From: Yarrowia lipolytica
Lineage: Eukaryota > Ascomycota > Dipodascomycetes > Dipodascales
NCBI RefSeq assembly: GCF_001761485.1
Contig: NC_090771.1
Location: 372,001 to 436,000 of the forward strand
DNA: 64,000 nt
Direction of reading: 5' to 3'
Notes under the pieces: generated by a model
Database searches by the model: none
What the model was told of the DNA's origin: nothing
The model's input: only the letters and a program-made list of their open reading frames with translations
Part shown: positions 41,943 to 54,355 of the stretch, in pieces
Numbering within the stretch: the first letter of the stretch is position 1
Layout of the letters: each line of letters opens with the position of its first letter
Translations under genes and position numbers: made by a program

Positions 41943-42686
41943 ATGCCTAAACTGATTCTGCTGCGACACGGCCAGTCCGACTGGAACGAGAAGAACCTGT
42001 TCACCGGATGGGTCGACGTCAAGCTCTCCGAGCTCGGCCACACCGAGGCCAAGCGAGCCGGTACTCTGCTCAAGGAGTCCGGTCTCAAGCCCCAGATTCT
42101 CTACACCTCCGAGCTCTCTCGAGCCATCCAGACCGCCAACATTGCTCTGGATGAGGCCGACCGACTGTGGATCCCCACCAAGCGATCGTGGCGACTCAAC
42201 GAGCGACACTACGGCGCTCTGCAGGGCAAGGACAAGGCCGCCACTCTCGCCGAGTACGGCCCCGAGCAGTTCCAGCTCTGGCGACGATCTTTTGACGTCC
42301 CTCCTCCCCCTATCGCTGACGACGACAAGTGGTCTCAGTACAACGACGAGCGATACCAGGACATCCCCAAGGATATTCTGCCCAAGACCGAGTCTCTGAA
42401 GCTCGTGATTGACCGACTCCTTCCTTACTACAACTCCGACATTGTCCCCGACCTTAAGGCCGGCAAGACCGTCCTCATTGCTGCCCACGGAAACTCCCTC
42501 CGAGCTCTCGTCAAGCACCTCGACGGTATCTCCGATGACGATATCGCCGCCCTTAACATCCCCACCGGTATCCCCCTGGTCTACGACCTTGATGACAACC
42601 TCAAGCCTACCAAGGCCGCCGAGTACCTCGACCCCGAGGCCGCCGCTGCCGGTGCCGCTGCGGTTGCCAACCAGGGTAAGAAGTAA
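41943..42686 (+). CDS. GPM1: Phosphoglycerate mutase (cofactor-dependent)
   Basis: Predicted 247-residue cytosolic enzyme of glycolysis and gluconeogenesis that interconverts 3- and 2-phosphoglycerate through a phosphohistidine. The motif [20 protein letters not shown] near the N terminus contains the catalytic His9. [16 protein letters not shown] and [10 protein letters not shown] (second His) complete the active site. The length equals Saccharomyces Gpm1 (247). Codon bias is extreme (GCC, ACC, AAG, CGA), as for an abundant enzyme. The start is the ATG at 41943, in an ACAAAAATG context. An in-frame ATG at 41898 would add 15 basic residues but is probably too close to the TATA box. Confidence 0.98.
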   Translation: MPKLILLRHGQSDWNEKNLFTGWVDVKLSELGHTEAKRAGTLLKESGLKPQILYTSELSRAIQTANIALDEADRLWIPTKRSWRLNERHYGALQGKDKAATLAEYGPEQFQLWRRSFDVPPPPIADDDKWSQYNDERYQDIPKDILPKTESLKLVIDRLLPYYNSDIVPDLKAGKTVLIAAHGNSLRALVKHLDGISDDDIAALNIPTGIPLVYDLDDNLKPTKAAEYLDPEAAAAGAAAVANQGKK

Positions 42687-43329
42687 ACTTCGAGCTAATC
42701 CAGTAGCTTACGTTACCCAGGGGCAGGTCAACTGGCTAGCCACGAGTCTGTCCCAGGTCGCAATTTAGTGTAATAAACAATATATATATTGAGTCTAAAG
42801 GGAATTGTAGCTATTGTGATTGTGTGATTTTCGTCTTGCTGGTTCTTATTGTGTCCCATTCGTTTCATCCTGATGAGGACCCCTGGAACCGGTGTTTTCT
42901 TAGTCTCTGCAATCGCTAGTCTTGTTGCTATGACAGTTGCGTCGACACTATTCAGGTCATCTATCGGTTATTCTGATATTATACCATGAAGAAACCTCCC
43001 AGGCACAAATCTCGTTATCAGAAGAGTCTGCACTGAAGTCGTCTCTACACGAATTGTCGAATTTCCAGTTACTTGAGATTTTGTTAGACAAAAGTCAGCC
43101 AGGAGTGCAAATTCAGTGTTCCAGAGGGGAGCAGTTGATGGAGAAGTGTTTTGAAAGAGAGATCCAGGCGCTCAATTCAATTGAAGAAATATAATTTACG
43201 ACTCACAATATTAATATACGGAGTTCTCGGAGCTTTCTTTGCTGTTGATGAGTTTACGTAGGGTTAGTGGAGGAAGAGAGTCAGCTCAGCTTGGGTTAAT
43301 CAATAATAAATGTATAATTATGTGTGTGT
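42687..43329. other. Convergent intergenic region between GPM1 and NUP192
   Basis: A 14-bp palindrome CAATATATATATTG (about 42779-42792) sits just past the GPM1 stop and may be part of its 3' end signal. The remaining sequence is AT-rich without a gene. Confidence 0.6.
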
Positions 43330-46300
43330 CTATTTGAAAGCATCAGTGAGAGTAACCAACACCGTTAACAGCTTGGCAGCATCAACAAGACTGTCGGTGC
43401 CAATCAGCGGCTTCTTCTTGCCGCTCTTCTTTTCCAAGTCATCCTCCTTGTACTGAGACTTGTTGAGTACGTCCTTTTTGAACAGAGCCACCACTAGATG
43501 GCGTCTGTCTCGCAGAATGGTGCCAACCCGCTCAATAGTCACATGGTTTTCCGATCCCATGGAAAGAACAATGGCTGTAAGCAGACGCAGAACAGGAGTC
43601 AGGATCTGGTAGTACAGCTCTACGGGGTCCACCGTCTTGTCCTTCTTGGCCTCCTTAGTAGCCAGCTGGATGCCAACGTCAGGGTCAGTGTTGAGGAAAA
43701 GACACTCATGAAGGGTCTGAAAAATGCCACATTGCACGACCTGGAAGGCTCCAGTTCGAGTCTGCGCAATCTCAAGCAGGAAAAACATGACTGCTCGGAA
43801 AGCTGTAACCTCAGACATGATCTTGTCGAGAGGCAACTGCTCAGAAGTGGAATGAATCAGCTGGTCGGTAGTCTTCAGGCTTCGAACCAGCAACAATAGC
43901 AGGTTGTATCGAACCAGACAGTCCAGGACGAAGGGAGATTCAGTTCTGGTACACAGGGAGGCCAAAGACTCTAGGAACATGAGAGCCAATGTTCTCTGGT
44001 GTGTGGTTCCGGAAATGGCGTCGGAACAAACAGTCTCAAGCAACTTGTCTCCCGAAGTACGCACCACCTGGTAGTTTTGTTTCAACAGAGAAGGGTTTGA
44101 GGCCGCCGACTCAAGGTACTTGTGGCAGATGATGTACAGGTCGGAACGGAGTGTGGGGGTGGAAACCGGCGTTCTGATGGCTCCAATGCAGGCTCTGAAC
44201 AGAGCGTGGGATCTGTCTCGACCAGCAGAGGAGTTCATCGCCTCAATGTCTCGTCTGTACATTTCAAACAGAGAGCAGAGGAGAGATGCTAAAACCTCAG
44301 CAAAGTCCGAGTCAGAAGAAGCGTAGTATCCGAGCTTGGGCACAATCTTCTGTAGAGCCTCCAGGATGAAAACAGACCGATCGGGAGCGTTCATCTCACA
44401 GTCGTTGAGCAAAATGAGAACCAACTGGCACCACGAGTTGAGGAAATCTAGCTGTCGCTGTCGCATTCGCCCACTAGCTCGCACGCCCATCTCAAATTCG
44501 AGAAGCTCGTCCATTTGGGCATCCAACATGGGGATCTCGTCCTCAGTAACGAAACCAGTCTTGGTCAGCTCATAAGCTCGAAGCTGGTAAAGCTTCGTCA
44601 GCAGACCGTAGATGTCAATCAGCTTGTCTTTGCCGAAAGTCTTGTCCACATACTCTCGGTTGATGGACGAGAAGAGTCCGAAATCAGGCTGGGTGCTGAT
44701 CCGAGTGTCCCATTGGAACTCAAGAACATCCAGGAACGAAAGAGCAGTTGTGGAGATCTGAGAAGCAGCGTAGTGCCACTGGGGCTTCTTGTCAAGAGTC
44801 ACCAGGGAGTCCAGGTACCGCTTTACGACAGACAACGAACCCTTGACAGCAGAAGCGTGGACCTCCATACTAAAGTACTCGAAGAGAGCAGTTCTGTGGT
44901 GGAAGAAAGAAGAGAAAGCTGCAGGAGCAGGACTCATGATAAAATGTTTCTTCATGTCGAGCACCTGTCCGTTCCAGAGAGTCTGTCTGTCGGTGACAGG
45001 CTCCTCAGCGAGAATCTGGGCGAAGAAGCCAAAGTCTCGCAAAATTCTTAACGTGATGGCAGCCGAGTTTTGGTTCCGACACAAATGCATCACGACCTTT
45101 GCGCATTCAGCAGCGAATTCAGCCGAGTCAAGGAAGACGTTGCAAGGGTCAATATTGGCAACAGACTGAGTGAGCTGAGAGAGAATGACCCCAAAGACGG
45201 AGTTTCGATTGGCAACACCATAAGTGCCGTTGTCGGCAGCCAGAGAGCCGTCTCCGTTGATTGCAAATCCGAGCAGGAAATGAGCAACGGTAGCATCAGC
45301 GGAATCACGGCCCAGGTTAGAAGAAATGAATTGCAGAATCGACAGCTTGAGCTCCAGACCGGTAGCCTTGTGATGCTCGTGCTCGTAGTCGTCGAAGGGT
45401 CGCTCGAGTTGTTCCACAATGCCAGACTTGATCTTCTGGGCGTCAGAGTATGTCTTGAATGCTCGCAGCAGACGGTTCTGGGGCTCCAGGCTCGTGGCGA
45501 TTCGTCCATCGTTGTCGTTGAACAGGGACGATTGAGAAACTCGAGACAGAATGCTGAAAGAGGTAGCAGCAATGCCAGCATTGGCAGACGCCATGTGATG
45601 GGCTAGATGGGGAATGACAGTCATCCGGAAGAGAATGGCCTCCTCGAACGAATGTACACTCATGTTGCTGATGATCTGGTCGTTCTTCTTGCTCATCTCC
45701 TGCAGAACAGGCAGCATGTTGTCGATGAAGTTTTCCTCCATGCTGAACACCAGATCGACAATAGCCAGAGCACATGCAGTTCGCTCAATCTCGTACCGAG
45801 CAAGGTTAGAAGACATATCAGCTGACGTCTCACACAGACCCAGAATAATGGTGTACAGCTTTTCGTTGAAAATCAAAGCCATGGCCAGAGGACAAGGATG
45901 AGCAATGAGGTATTGCTTGAATGTCAGGTCGTTGTCCATAATCTTGTCAAGAGACACACCAGCCGCTGCGGCAAGTCTGATTGTGTCGGGGTTGAAGAGT
46001 CTGAGACAACTCTTTGCGAAGTTGAAACAAGTGATTTGCAGGATCATTTTTTGACTCTCTTCTAGTTGAGCGACGGAAGAGTAGTAGAGAATATCCTCCA
46101 GCATGTAGTTAACATACACCCAGACGCCAGGGAATCTGTAGTTGGCACCCAGCTCGAATGGGAAAGGAAGAGCAGGCACAATAGGATCTCCACCAATATC
46201 GACGACAGGGTACATGAGCCGTTCAACGAGCTTGGAGAATCCAACAGCACTCTGAAGATCGGTGATGAGACCCTGAAGTCGCTCACGGGGAGACAAGTTG

Positions 46301-48556
46301 TTGTTGAGGATTCGTCCATCGGCTGTGTAGTAAACAGACTGAAAAGCCCAGGCGTCCAGACGAGTCCAGAGGAGTCGCTTGACCTCCAGAGGGGCATCAA
46401 CTGCTAGACCGGACAGAGCTTCCAGGACAATTCCAGTTACTCCAGTCTCAACTGTCAGCAATCCAAACACTCGATCTACCAAGCCGGCCTCGAAAAGGTA
46501 TTCTCTTGCCTCAGGGGAGTATGCCAGCACCTGCGAAACCAAGTGCATGTATGCCTCAATCATCATCGTGGCCTGTCTGTCTAGCACAGGGGCAGCGACT
46601 TGAACCAGCGCATTGGGCATTGTGGTGGTTCCACGCTCAGGAACCTGGGGGGAAAGAGCATCGACGTAGAAGTCGAAAGCGTCCAGAACCTGATGCCAAG
46701 TGAGTCTAGGGTTTCTGGTTTTGGGCAACTCAGCAGCCAAAAATCGGTGGGCGTTGGATGCACATTCGGGACCAGTAGATAGAGAAGCCAGCATGTTTGT
46801 GGCAGTAGCAGCCATGAGAGGAGAGTCGGCGAAATGAGAAGCCCAATCCACAAAACCGTACAGATCACTCTCGCCATCAACCCAGTAATCCAAAGCAGCA
46901 TCAGGGTGGCCATCGTAAAGATTTGACACCATCATGTAGAACCGTTCCAGATCACGTCCCACATCGTCTTGAAGCTGAAGGTCGGGATCAGATACGGCCT
47001 CGTTGGCCAGGAAAGTGTCTTCTTCGGACTGTTTCATCTGCTTGAGCAAGTCGGGAAGATGTGAAATGAACGTGCTAATGAACCACTGCATCTGACGGGT
47101 CCAGAGTACCTCGAAATCAGCCGACAGTCGTCGCAGAAACTTGAACTCGGGCACTCGCTGCTGTAGAGCAGGCCGCATATCGTAGAACACGTTTCGGACG
47201 TTGAATGCAGCAGTGTCAGTTGCCAATGCGTATCCAAACTCCAGAGCACCCTCGTCGATAGCCTCTCGACAGACATCGAGGATGTCGCGTGTGAAGTTCA
47301 CTTGAGAACTGAGACCTTCGTCTGAACGTGCCAGGGCAGCTAATCCTGCAAGAAATGCAAGCTGGATGAACCGCTGGAATGTAGGAATGCCCCACTCAAT
47401 TGACTTGCTGAACAGGTCGCTTCGGAGCTTGAGAGTGTCGCCAACAGAGAGTCGCTGGATATTGTCGGCTTCAATCAGACCGAAGACGGACAGCAAAGCA
47501 GGCACGTGATGCAAAAGCAGGGTGTTATATGCTCGAAGCGAAGAAGCAGCGGTAATCAGCTTCTTAATGGAGTCGAAATCGAGCTTCTCGGACAGAATCA
47601 ACACAGTGATGGTTTGGCCCAGATCCTCATGTTCCTGCAGAATGAAGTCCCGCCGCAGTTTGAGTGTCGCCTCGAACTTAGGGTCCTGGTTTCGGCCCAG
47701 AAAGACTCCCTGCTTCTCCTTTTCGTCCAGATCCTTCAGAGCATTTACATCCTTGGACATGTTGTCGACGCACTTGTCGAACACTTCCTTGTGGGGTCCA
47801 ATAACAGCTGCGATCTTCTTGAGCTCGCTAATCAATTCGGGCTTATCCTTCTCCTCATGAATCCAAAAATATAGGAAACGAACTGTGTCGAGTATACGTT
47901 GTCGACGTGTGTAGTAGGCGTAGATTGCAGCTTCACTGAGAGACATGTCGGAGCCTTGTCGAGAAGAGATGGCGTACTCGACGAGCTCTGCAGCAGCTGC
48001 TTCGTTTAGTTGAAGCTCATCTGCGATGAGAAGCGTTCCCTCGATAAACTCAGGAGAGAGTTGACGTTCATCGTCTCCAAATGTGTATTTTCCTGAGTTA
48101 GTAGGGTGTCATGGCAACCTTTGCCGGGAGTCATGTTCTCCATCACAGCGCGAATAAGATAGCAGCTGGTACAGATAAAGCAGTCCGAGGGATCTGATCA
48201 AGGAGACGCCGCACAGCAACGTGTCATGGACCCGGTTCCATGTCCTGATTGGTGACGAGCTTCCATCACCTCCCTTGTTACACCACCCAATCCCGCCAAT
48301 CACGCGCCGAATTTTTCCGCCATCTGGAACCACAGTCGTCGTTCCTGCAATACTCACCCTTCTGGATAGTCTCCCGATCAGAAGCACTCTGTTTCGGATT
48401 GTCCAGAGACATCTTAAAGTCATCCTTCAGGTACGAGACCTCGTTCAGCATCTTCCGAAGGTTGTTGGCGTCCACATCGTCGTCGTGGAGCTCCTTGGAC
48501 AGTGTCTGCATCGTGTCCCGCAGCCGATCAAACAGCTCCAGAGACCACGTAAGCAT
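43330..48556 (-). CDS. NUP192: Nucleoporin Nup192, one intron
   Basis: Predicted complement(join(43330..48092, 48358..48556)), 1653 aa, close to Saccharomyces Nup192 (1683). Structural scaffold nucleoporin of the inner ring of the nuclear pore; it binds Nic96 and other adaptors. The N-terminal exon (MLTWSLELFDRL, 66 codons plus one base) joins a frame with PEFIEGTLLIADELQLNE, the typical Nup205/192 start of the alpha-solenoid. The rest is helical throughout with few motifs. The intron is 265 nt (GTGAGT...CTAACTCAG). Without it the protein would lose its first 115 residues at the ATG 47946. The gene is divergent from the PP2A activator 730 bp away and convergent with GPM1. NSP1 is nearby but not functionally linked by position. 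Confidence 0.93.
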
Positions 48557-49285
48557 TGTTGATGTTTTTTTTGGTGATGCCACTGAAGATGTTTTGGATG
48601 TTGATAAAAGTTTGGAATGACATGCATGCACAAAGCTTAACCAATTCTGAACAGATTGTGATTACGGTGATAAAAGACGGAGAGGAGTGGATAATGTAAC
48701 ATTTGATAGCTTTGGTGACTTCTTGATGAGACATTGAATGGGAATGTGTAAAAAAATGTGCTTCGATTCATACAGAAATCCTCCCAAAAGAAGCTTGCTG
48801 TGTTTTACTTAAGTAGCTGTTAACTGTATTATTGAAGTTGTAGTTCACATTAGTTAGGCAATGGAGGAGAAGCCCTCTCTCGGTTGATGTGGGCCAATAG
48901 TGACAATTTTTCAGCAAGTTATTCTCACATCCATTTGATTGTACCAGAAACAAAATTGACTACATATTTGTTTGATAAATTCACATTCGAGAGACCAAAA
49001 GTTGTGGAGGTAGACCGAACCTAGATTCAGCAGGCCCCCAACTGGTCATTGGAGGCCCCCTTCTTCATCAATTGAAGAAAAAATCAGGGAAACGAGCTAC
49101 ATTATTGCAATTGTCTACTCTCAGGCAGTCTATTTCGGTCTGCTCACTTTCCATCCACCTACCACTATCATCCCACCATCTTCCGCACCGACACTGCCAA
49201 AGTTTCACTGTGCATAACCATACAGGCTTATCATCACACTTGGACATACAACTCATCTCTTCATACAGCTTCGTGTTCAACAAGA
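48557..49285. other. Divergent promoter region of NUP192 and the PP2A activator
   Basis: No gene is seen. It is AT-rich in the middle, with a GGAGGCCCCC-type short inverted repeat near 49035-49060. The last 180 bases before 49286 are C/T-rich (promoter-proximal). Confidence 0.5.
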
Positions 49286-50584
49286 ATGACTTTCAGTGAA
49301 CCTCAGAAACGCATTTCTTCGGCCGCCGATGTCGACTCCTTCAAGCGATCTCAGCCTTACGCCACCATCATCTCGTTACTGGACAAGTACTCGTCTACAG
49401 TTCAAGAGCATCTTCTGCCCCCCAATGAAGACGAGCTAGCGGCCAGTTCCAAGGCTCTCGTCACTTTGTGTCGCAAACTCAGTGCTCTTATTGACGAAAC
49501 GCCACCGCTGGAGGGCCCTCGGCGATTTGGAAACGTCGCTGTTAGAGACTGGCATGACAAGATGGAGGCCCAAACTACAGCTCTACTGACAGAGGCGTTC
49601 CCTAGCATCAACAAGGACTCGATTATCGAGCTACAATACTACCTCCACGGGGGAATGGGCTCGAAACAGCGTCTGGATTTTGGAACAGGCCATGAGCTCT
49701 CATTCATGGCATTTGTGGGGGGCCTTCAGAAACTGGGTCTCCTGGAAACAGATCTGCCTGCTCCAGACGTGCTCTTCATCTTTGAGACATACTTTGTGCT
49801 TGTCAGAAAACTTATCATGACATACTCTCTGGAACCTGCTGGATCTCACGGAGTTTGGGGTTTGGATGACCACTCCCATCTCCCTTACATTCTTGGATCG
49901 GCTCAGAAGGTGTCACGATCAGTAACTGCATCTACCCTTCTGGTTCCCACAAAGTACGATAAAGAGTGTCCCCCTTCGAGTGTCATGAATCCTCGAATCG
50001 TCCAGCAGCAAAAGACTACCAACCTGTACTTTGCAGCTATTGCCTTCATTTACGATATCAAGTCTGGCCCCTTCTATGAGCACTCCCCCATCCTCTACGA
50101 TATTTCTGGAATTGCCACCTGGGCTAAGATCCACTCAGGAATGATCAAAATGTACATTGCAGAAGTTCTGGGAAAGTTCCCTGTTGTCCAGCACTTTTAC
50201 TTTGGTTCAGAGCTATATCCCTGGAAGGATACTGAAGGTAACGACCTGCCCTACTCCAAGGTGGAGGACGAAGAGCCCGTCAAGCCCAAGCTTCCCCTTG
50301 GATTCAAGTCCAAGAAGGAACCGCAGACTACTCCTCATGCTCGTTTGCCACTTATGGGCCCAAGAGGTATGCCAATGGAGACTGTGGAGCGTCTAGCTCG
50401 TCGAGACGGTCAGCGTGCAGCGAGAGAGAAGGAGGAGAGAGAGGACAGGGCTAGTGGGGGTGCTTCTGGCACTACTGGAGCTCCTGGTGCAACTGCATTG
50501 CCTCCCACCAGAGCTCCGGGCTCAAGTGTTCCTGGAGGAGATGCACCAGGCATGGCCCCCACGAAAGCTCCTTGGGCTAAATAG
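49286..50584 (+). CDS. PP2A phosphatase activator (PTPA/Rrd family)
   Basis: Predicted 432-residue peptidyl-prolyl isomerase-like activator that helps assemble active PP2A and PP2A-like phosphatases. Family signatures: RFGNVAVRDWHDKM, ELQYYLHGGMGSKQRLDFGTGHELSF, GVWGLDDHSHLPYI and KFPVVQHFYFGS. Residues to about 340 are the PTPA domain. The C-terminal 90 residues are an acidic/basic charged stretch (RAAREKEERED) and a Gly/Ala/Pro-rich tail not found in the compact family members. Yeasts have two paralogues, Rrd1 and Rrd2, and I cannot say with confidence which one this is (the VVQHFYFG form leans to Rrd1). The start is the ATG at 49286 after C/T-rich leader sequence. No intron. Confidence 0.92.
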   Translation: MTFSEPQKRISSAADVDSFKRSQPYATIISLLDKYSSTVQEHLLPPNEDELAASSKALVTLCRKLSALIDETPPLEGPRRFGNVAVRDWHDKMEAQTTALLTEAFPSINKDSIIELQYYLHGGMGSKQRLDFGTGHELSFMAFVGGLQKLGLLETDLPAPDVLFIFETYFVLVRKLIMTYSLEPAGSHGVWGLDDHSHLPYILGSAQKVSRSVTASTLLVPTKYDKECPPSSVMNPRIVQQQKTTNLYFAAIAFIYDIKSGPFYEHSPILYDISGIATWAKIHSGMIKMYIAEVLGKFPVVQHFYFGSELYPWKDTEGNDLPYSKVEDEEPVKPKLPLGFKSKKEPQTTPHARLPLMGPRGMPMETVERLARRDGQRAAREKEEREDRASGGASGTTGAPGATALPPTRAPGSSVPGGDAPGMAPTKAPWAK

Positions 50585-50740
50585 GAAGATGAAATGCATC
50601 AATAGTGTCCATGTCGTCACTACAGTAGTTACAGTATTGTAATTATACTGTACTTGTACTATAGTGTATGTCATACAGTGCCCCACCTTAACAGACAGGT
50701 GACTCGTATGGAAGTCTAAAAATCCACCTTATCTTTACTG

Positions 50741-50750
50741 TATATATAAG
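50741..50750 (+). promoter_or_regulatory. TATA box of the subtilisin-like protease gene
   Basis: TATATATAAG, 59 bp before the ATG at 50800, at the usual distance for a regulated yeast promoter. GTAC words flank it upstream (50625-50665). Confidence 0.55.
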
Positions 50751-50799
50751 TGACAGTCCCTTCTTTGGTTTGAGCTGTTTGTACAAGTACACCCAACTT

Positions 50800-52166
50800 A
50801 TGACGCGCATGTTATTTCTTCTTCCAGTACTGCTGCTACTTCAGCTAGCACAGGCCCGCAACATGATCTTGCAGCTCAAAAACGAGACGCATCTCTCCGA
50901 CTTCTTCACCCTGAATCCGCACTTTCTGGCTCATTTCGACAAGTACCACAGTTTCGGCAACTTCCAGGCTCTTGCCGGGGACATCCCCAGTTCTCTGGTC
51001 TACGCCCTTGCCAAGAACTTGATGGTGAGTGATACCTTTTGATACCCCTTCGGATGTGGTGTTGTGTAACACAGACTATGTGATGTGATACTTGAGATTA
51101 CTAGAGATTGAGCAGATGTGATATCGAGATGTCTATCAACGTGTATACTCTAAGGCTGATGCAGCAGTTTGTAACATACAAACTATCACTGCTACGTACG
51201 AGTATAACCAAGTTGTCCCCTCTATCAATAACCTGTCAGTCACTAACACAGATCAAAGATTGGACCTTCGACATCGATGTCAAGATTTACGACGTTCAGG
51301 CCAACGCTCCTCGCCACCTTGCCCGAACATCCAACCTCGAGCCCATCAGCGCCTTCGGTCCCCAGGACTTTGTCCACGACCCTTCCGACGGAAGCGGCGT
51401 CGACATCTACATTCTAGATACTGGAGTGCGTCATCAGCACATTGAATTTGAGAACCGAGGCAAACCAGGTCGAGACTTCACCGGCGAGGGCATGGGTGAT
51501 CAAAACGGCCATGGCACCCATGTTGCCGGCCTAGCTGCGTCTAAGACCTACGGTATAGCGAAAAAGGCCAACATCATTGATGTCAAGGTCACTGGAGAGG
51601 ACGGTATGGGAGCCCTCTCATCTGTACTCGCCGGTTTGGAGTGGGCCGCGGCTGAGATCCATCGGAACGGCCGTCCCGCGGTTATCAACATGAGTTTGGG
51701 AGCACCTAAGAACTCGGTGTTCAACGCTGCGGTCGAGGCTGCGATCGACTCTGGCATTCCTGTGGTGGTGGCTGCAGGCAACACCAACACCCCTGCGTGT
51801 CTGGACTCGCCTGCTAGTGCTAACGGGGTTCTGACCGTCGGGGCGTTTGACGACAGGACGGACACGATTGCCAGCTTCTCCAACTGGGGCCAGTGTGTGG
51901 ACATTTTTGCGCCCGGCGTAGAGGTGATTTCGCTGTCGAACCAGAACAATCGGGGCACAGTGGCTCAGTCTGGCTCGTCCATGTCGGCTCCACTTGCCGC
52001 AGGGTTAGTGGCATATTACCTTGGCATGGGAGACGAGCCCCACAAGGCCATGACACGAATACGAGACTGGGCCAACATGAACCGGCTGAGTCGTCGGGGC
52101 ATGATGTTCAAGCCGTTTACGCCCAACAAGATTCTGTTCAATTTGGCCGGAGAGCCACTATGGTGA
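50800..52166 (+). CDS. Secreted subtilisin-like serine protease (S8), one intron
   Basis: Predicted join(50800..51024, 51252..52166), 379 aa, with a 227-nt intron (GTGAGT...CTAACACAG). The first 20 residues are a signal peptide (MLFLLPVLLLLQLAQA). A short I9-like propeptide (NMILQLKNETHLSDFF, about 21-100) precedes the proteinase-K-type catalytic domain. Catalytic residues are Asp131 (ILDTGV), His162 (NGHGTHVAG) and Ser318 (GSSMSAP); the oxyanion residue is Asn252 (AAGN). Cys258 and Cys290 could form a disulfide. Related to alkaline extracellular protease AEP/XPR2 but much shorter (about 454 in AEP), mainly in the prodomain, so a paralogue and not XPR2 itself. Likely role is extracellular or vacuolar-pathway proteolysis. 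Confidence 0.92.
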
Positions 52167-52837
52167 CATCTAGTGGTAAAAATATCTGACTTACTTCCGT
52201 ATTATTAGTCAGGTATTTAAGGTTGATGACGACGCAGCAAGTTGCAGTGGAAGTCTATGTGTATTACCGAGGGGGGCGAGGAGGAACGGTGAGTGGGAGG
52301 TGGGAGGGTGAGCGAAATTGTGCTATTGGGAGGTATAATAAATGGAGGTGACATGAGCAAGCAGGCCGACGAAGAGAGGGCGGGGTGGGTAGCTAACGGT
52401 GTGGGCACGCGACAGGATTCACCATAGACGAGTAGCTGTAGATGATAGGCTGTATCGATTTCCAGAGGGGCGAGAAAAAGAAAATGGCCGATTAGCTAGC
52501 ATCAACTTTTTCTACTTTCTAGTTTATTCTCCGCAATGACGTACAGTTCGAAATTCAGTTTGGTTTGGCTTGGTGTGATAATTCACTCTATCCAAGTCTG
52601 ACTTTATCATCCACCTCACCTGAAAATAGACGAGTCGACCAGACCAGTGTTACTTCCAGGAACGATCAATCGACCGCGAGCATTTTTACGGACTACTTCG
52701 GGATTATTGACGGCCTTGACACGCGACTTTTGCACGAGACCTTTTTTTGCACACACGAACTTTGACCTTTTGGACCTCTCTCTCAACAGACTAGACACAT
52801 CCGCACCCACTCATTCGCTACACGTTACGACACCACC
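52167..52837. other. Intergenic region and leader of the MAP kinase gene
   Basis: The region between the protease stop and the kinase ATG is G/A-rich at about 52270-52330 and C/T-rich near the ATG. No ORF here has a recognisable product. Nothing else is seen. Confidence 0.5.
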
Positions 52838-54355
52838 ATGATACGAGCGGACCGACACACGTACAAGGTGTTCAACCAGGAATTCACCATAGACAAGCGG
52901 TTCCAGGTGACCAAAGAGCTGGGCCATGGCGCGTACGGCATTGTGTGTGCAGCCAAGTACACTGGGACGCCTGATGGGCCTGGAGTTGCTATCAAGAAGG
53001 TGACCAACATTTTCTCGAAAAACATTCTGTGTAAGCGGGCGTTGCGGGAGCTCAAGCTACTGAACCACTTCCGGGGGCACAAGAACATCACCTGTCTGTA
53101 CGATATGGACATTGTGGACACCAACAATTTCAACGAGCTGTATCTGTACGAAGAGCTCATGGAGTGCGATATGCATCAGATCATCCGGTCCGGCCAGCCT
53201 CTGACTGACGCCCATTACCAGTCGTTTGTTTACCAGATTCTCGCCGGTGTCAAGTACATTCATTCCGCCGATGTTCTCCATCGGGATCTTAAACCCGGCA
53301 ATTTGCTGGTTAACGCCGACTGTGAGCTCAAGATTTGCGATTTCGGACTTGCGCGTGGATTCTCTTCCGACGACGAAAAGAATGCCGGTTTCCTGACAGA
53401 ATACGTCGCCACCCGGTGGTACAGAGCCCCGGAGATCATGCTCTCTTTCCAGTCTTACACAAAGGCCATTGACATCTGGTCCGTGGGCTGCATTCTGGCC
53501 GAGCTTCTGGGAGGAAAGCCGCTGTTCAAGGGCAAGAACTACGTCGACCAGCTCAATCAAATTCTGCACTACCTCGGAACGCCCTCGGAGGAGACTCTCA
53601 AGCGAATCGGCAGTCCCAGAGCCCAGGAGTACGTTCGGGGTCTTCCCTTCATGCCCAAGATTCCCTTTTCCACGCTATTCCCCACCGCCAACCCCGAGGC
53701 TCTGGATCTGCTGGAGAAAATGCTTGCCTTCGATCCTGCGGAGCGAGTGACGGTTGAGGAGGCTCTTGAGCACCCCTACCTGAAGATCTGGCACGATCCC
53801 CGAGATGAGCCTGTGTGTCCCACTCCGTTCGACTTCTCGTTCGAGGAGGTCAATGACATGGAGGCAATGAAGCAGATGATTCTGGACGAGGTTGTGGACT
53901 TCCGGGCCATGGTTCGAAAGCCTGTCGATGAGCAGACACGAATCAGAGACGAGCAGATCGAGGAGCAGCGGAGAGAGGAGGAGAAGCAGGAGGTGGAGAG
54001 ACAACAGAAGGAGGCTGAACGTCAGAAGCAACACCAGCAGGAAGCTGAGAGACAGCAACACCAGCAGCAGCAACATCACCCTCAACAGCAGGACTCTCCA
54101 TCCACCCTGTCGGGCTTCTCGGACTCGGACCAGTCTGCTAACCCCCACTTTTACGAGTACGCCGGCTTTGGAGTCGGCTCACAGACCTCGGACATGGGCC
54201 AGCCACCCGTCATTCAGCGAAAGGACTCTCTGGGTATCCCCGAGGAGGACTTCAAGTACCAGGACCCGCCACCAAAGCCCCAGGAGTCCGGACGCCAGGG
54301 AGATGGCGACCTGGAGCTCGAGCTGGAGTACGGCTTGGATGGATGGAGAAGTTGA
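52838..54355 (+). CDS. SLT2: Cell-wall-integrity MAP kinase Slt2/Mpk1
   Basis: Predicted 505-residue serine/threonine MAP kinase at the end of the PKC1 cascade, which responds to cell wall stress. The ATP site is GHGAYGIV with Lys53 (VAIKKV). Catalytic HRD is at 148-150 and DFG at 168-170. The activation loop has TEY at 187-189 ([15 protein letters not shown]), the ERK-type motif used by Slt2, not the TGY of Hog1. The first 350 residues are kinase. The C-terminal 150 residues hold a charged coiled-coil-like stretch with many Gln, Glu and Arg and a Gln/His run ([13 protein letters not shown]). Saccharomyces Slt2 (484) also carries a Gln tract there. Start at 52838 follows ACCACC. The gene is not intron-split. 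Confidence 0.95.
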   Translation: MIRADRHTYKVFNQEFTIDKRFQVTKELGHGAYGIVCAAKYTGTPDGPGVAIKKVTNIFSKNILCKRALRELKLLNHFRGHKNITCLYDMDIVDTNNFNELYLYEELMECDMHQIIRSGQPLTDAHYQSFVYQILAGVKYIHSADVLHRDLKPGNLLVNADCELKICDFGLARGFSSDDEKNAGFLTEYVATRWYRAPEIMLSFQSYTKAIDIWSVGCILAELLGGKPLFKGKNYVDQLNQILHYLGTPSEETLKRIGSPRAQEYVRGLPFMPKIPFSTLFPTANPEALDLLEKMLAFDPAERVTVEEALEHPYLKIWHDPRDEPVCPTPFDFSFEEVNDMEAMKQMILDEVVDFRAMVRKPVDEQTRIRDEQIEEQRREEEKQEVERQQKEAERQKQHQQEAERQQHQQQQHHPQQQDSPSTLSGFSDSDQSANPHFYEYAGFGVGSQTSDMGQPPVIQRKDSLGIPEEDFKYQDPPPKPQESGRQGDGDLELELEYGLDGWRS

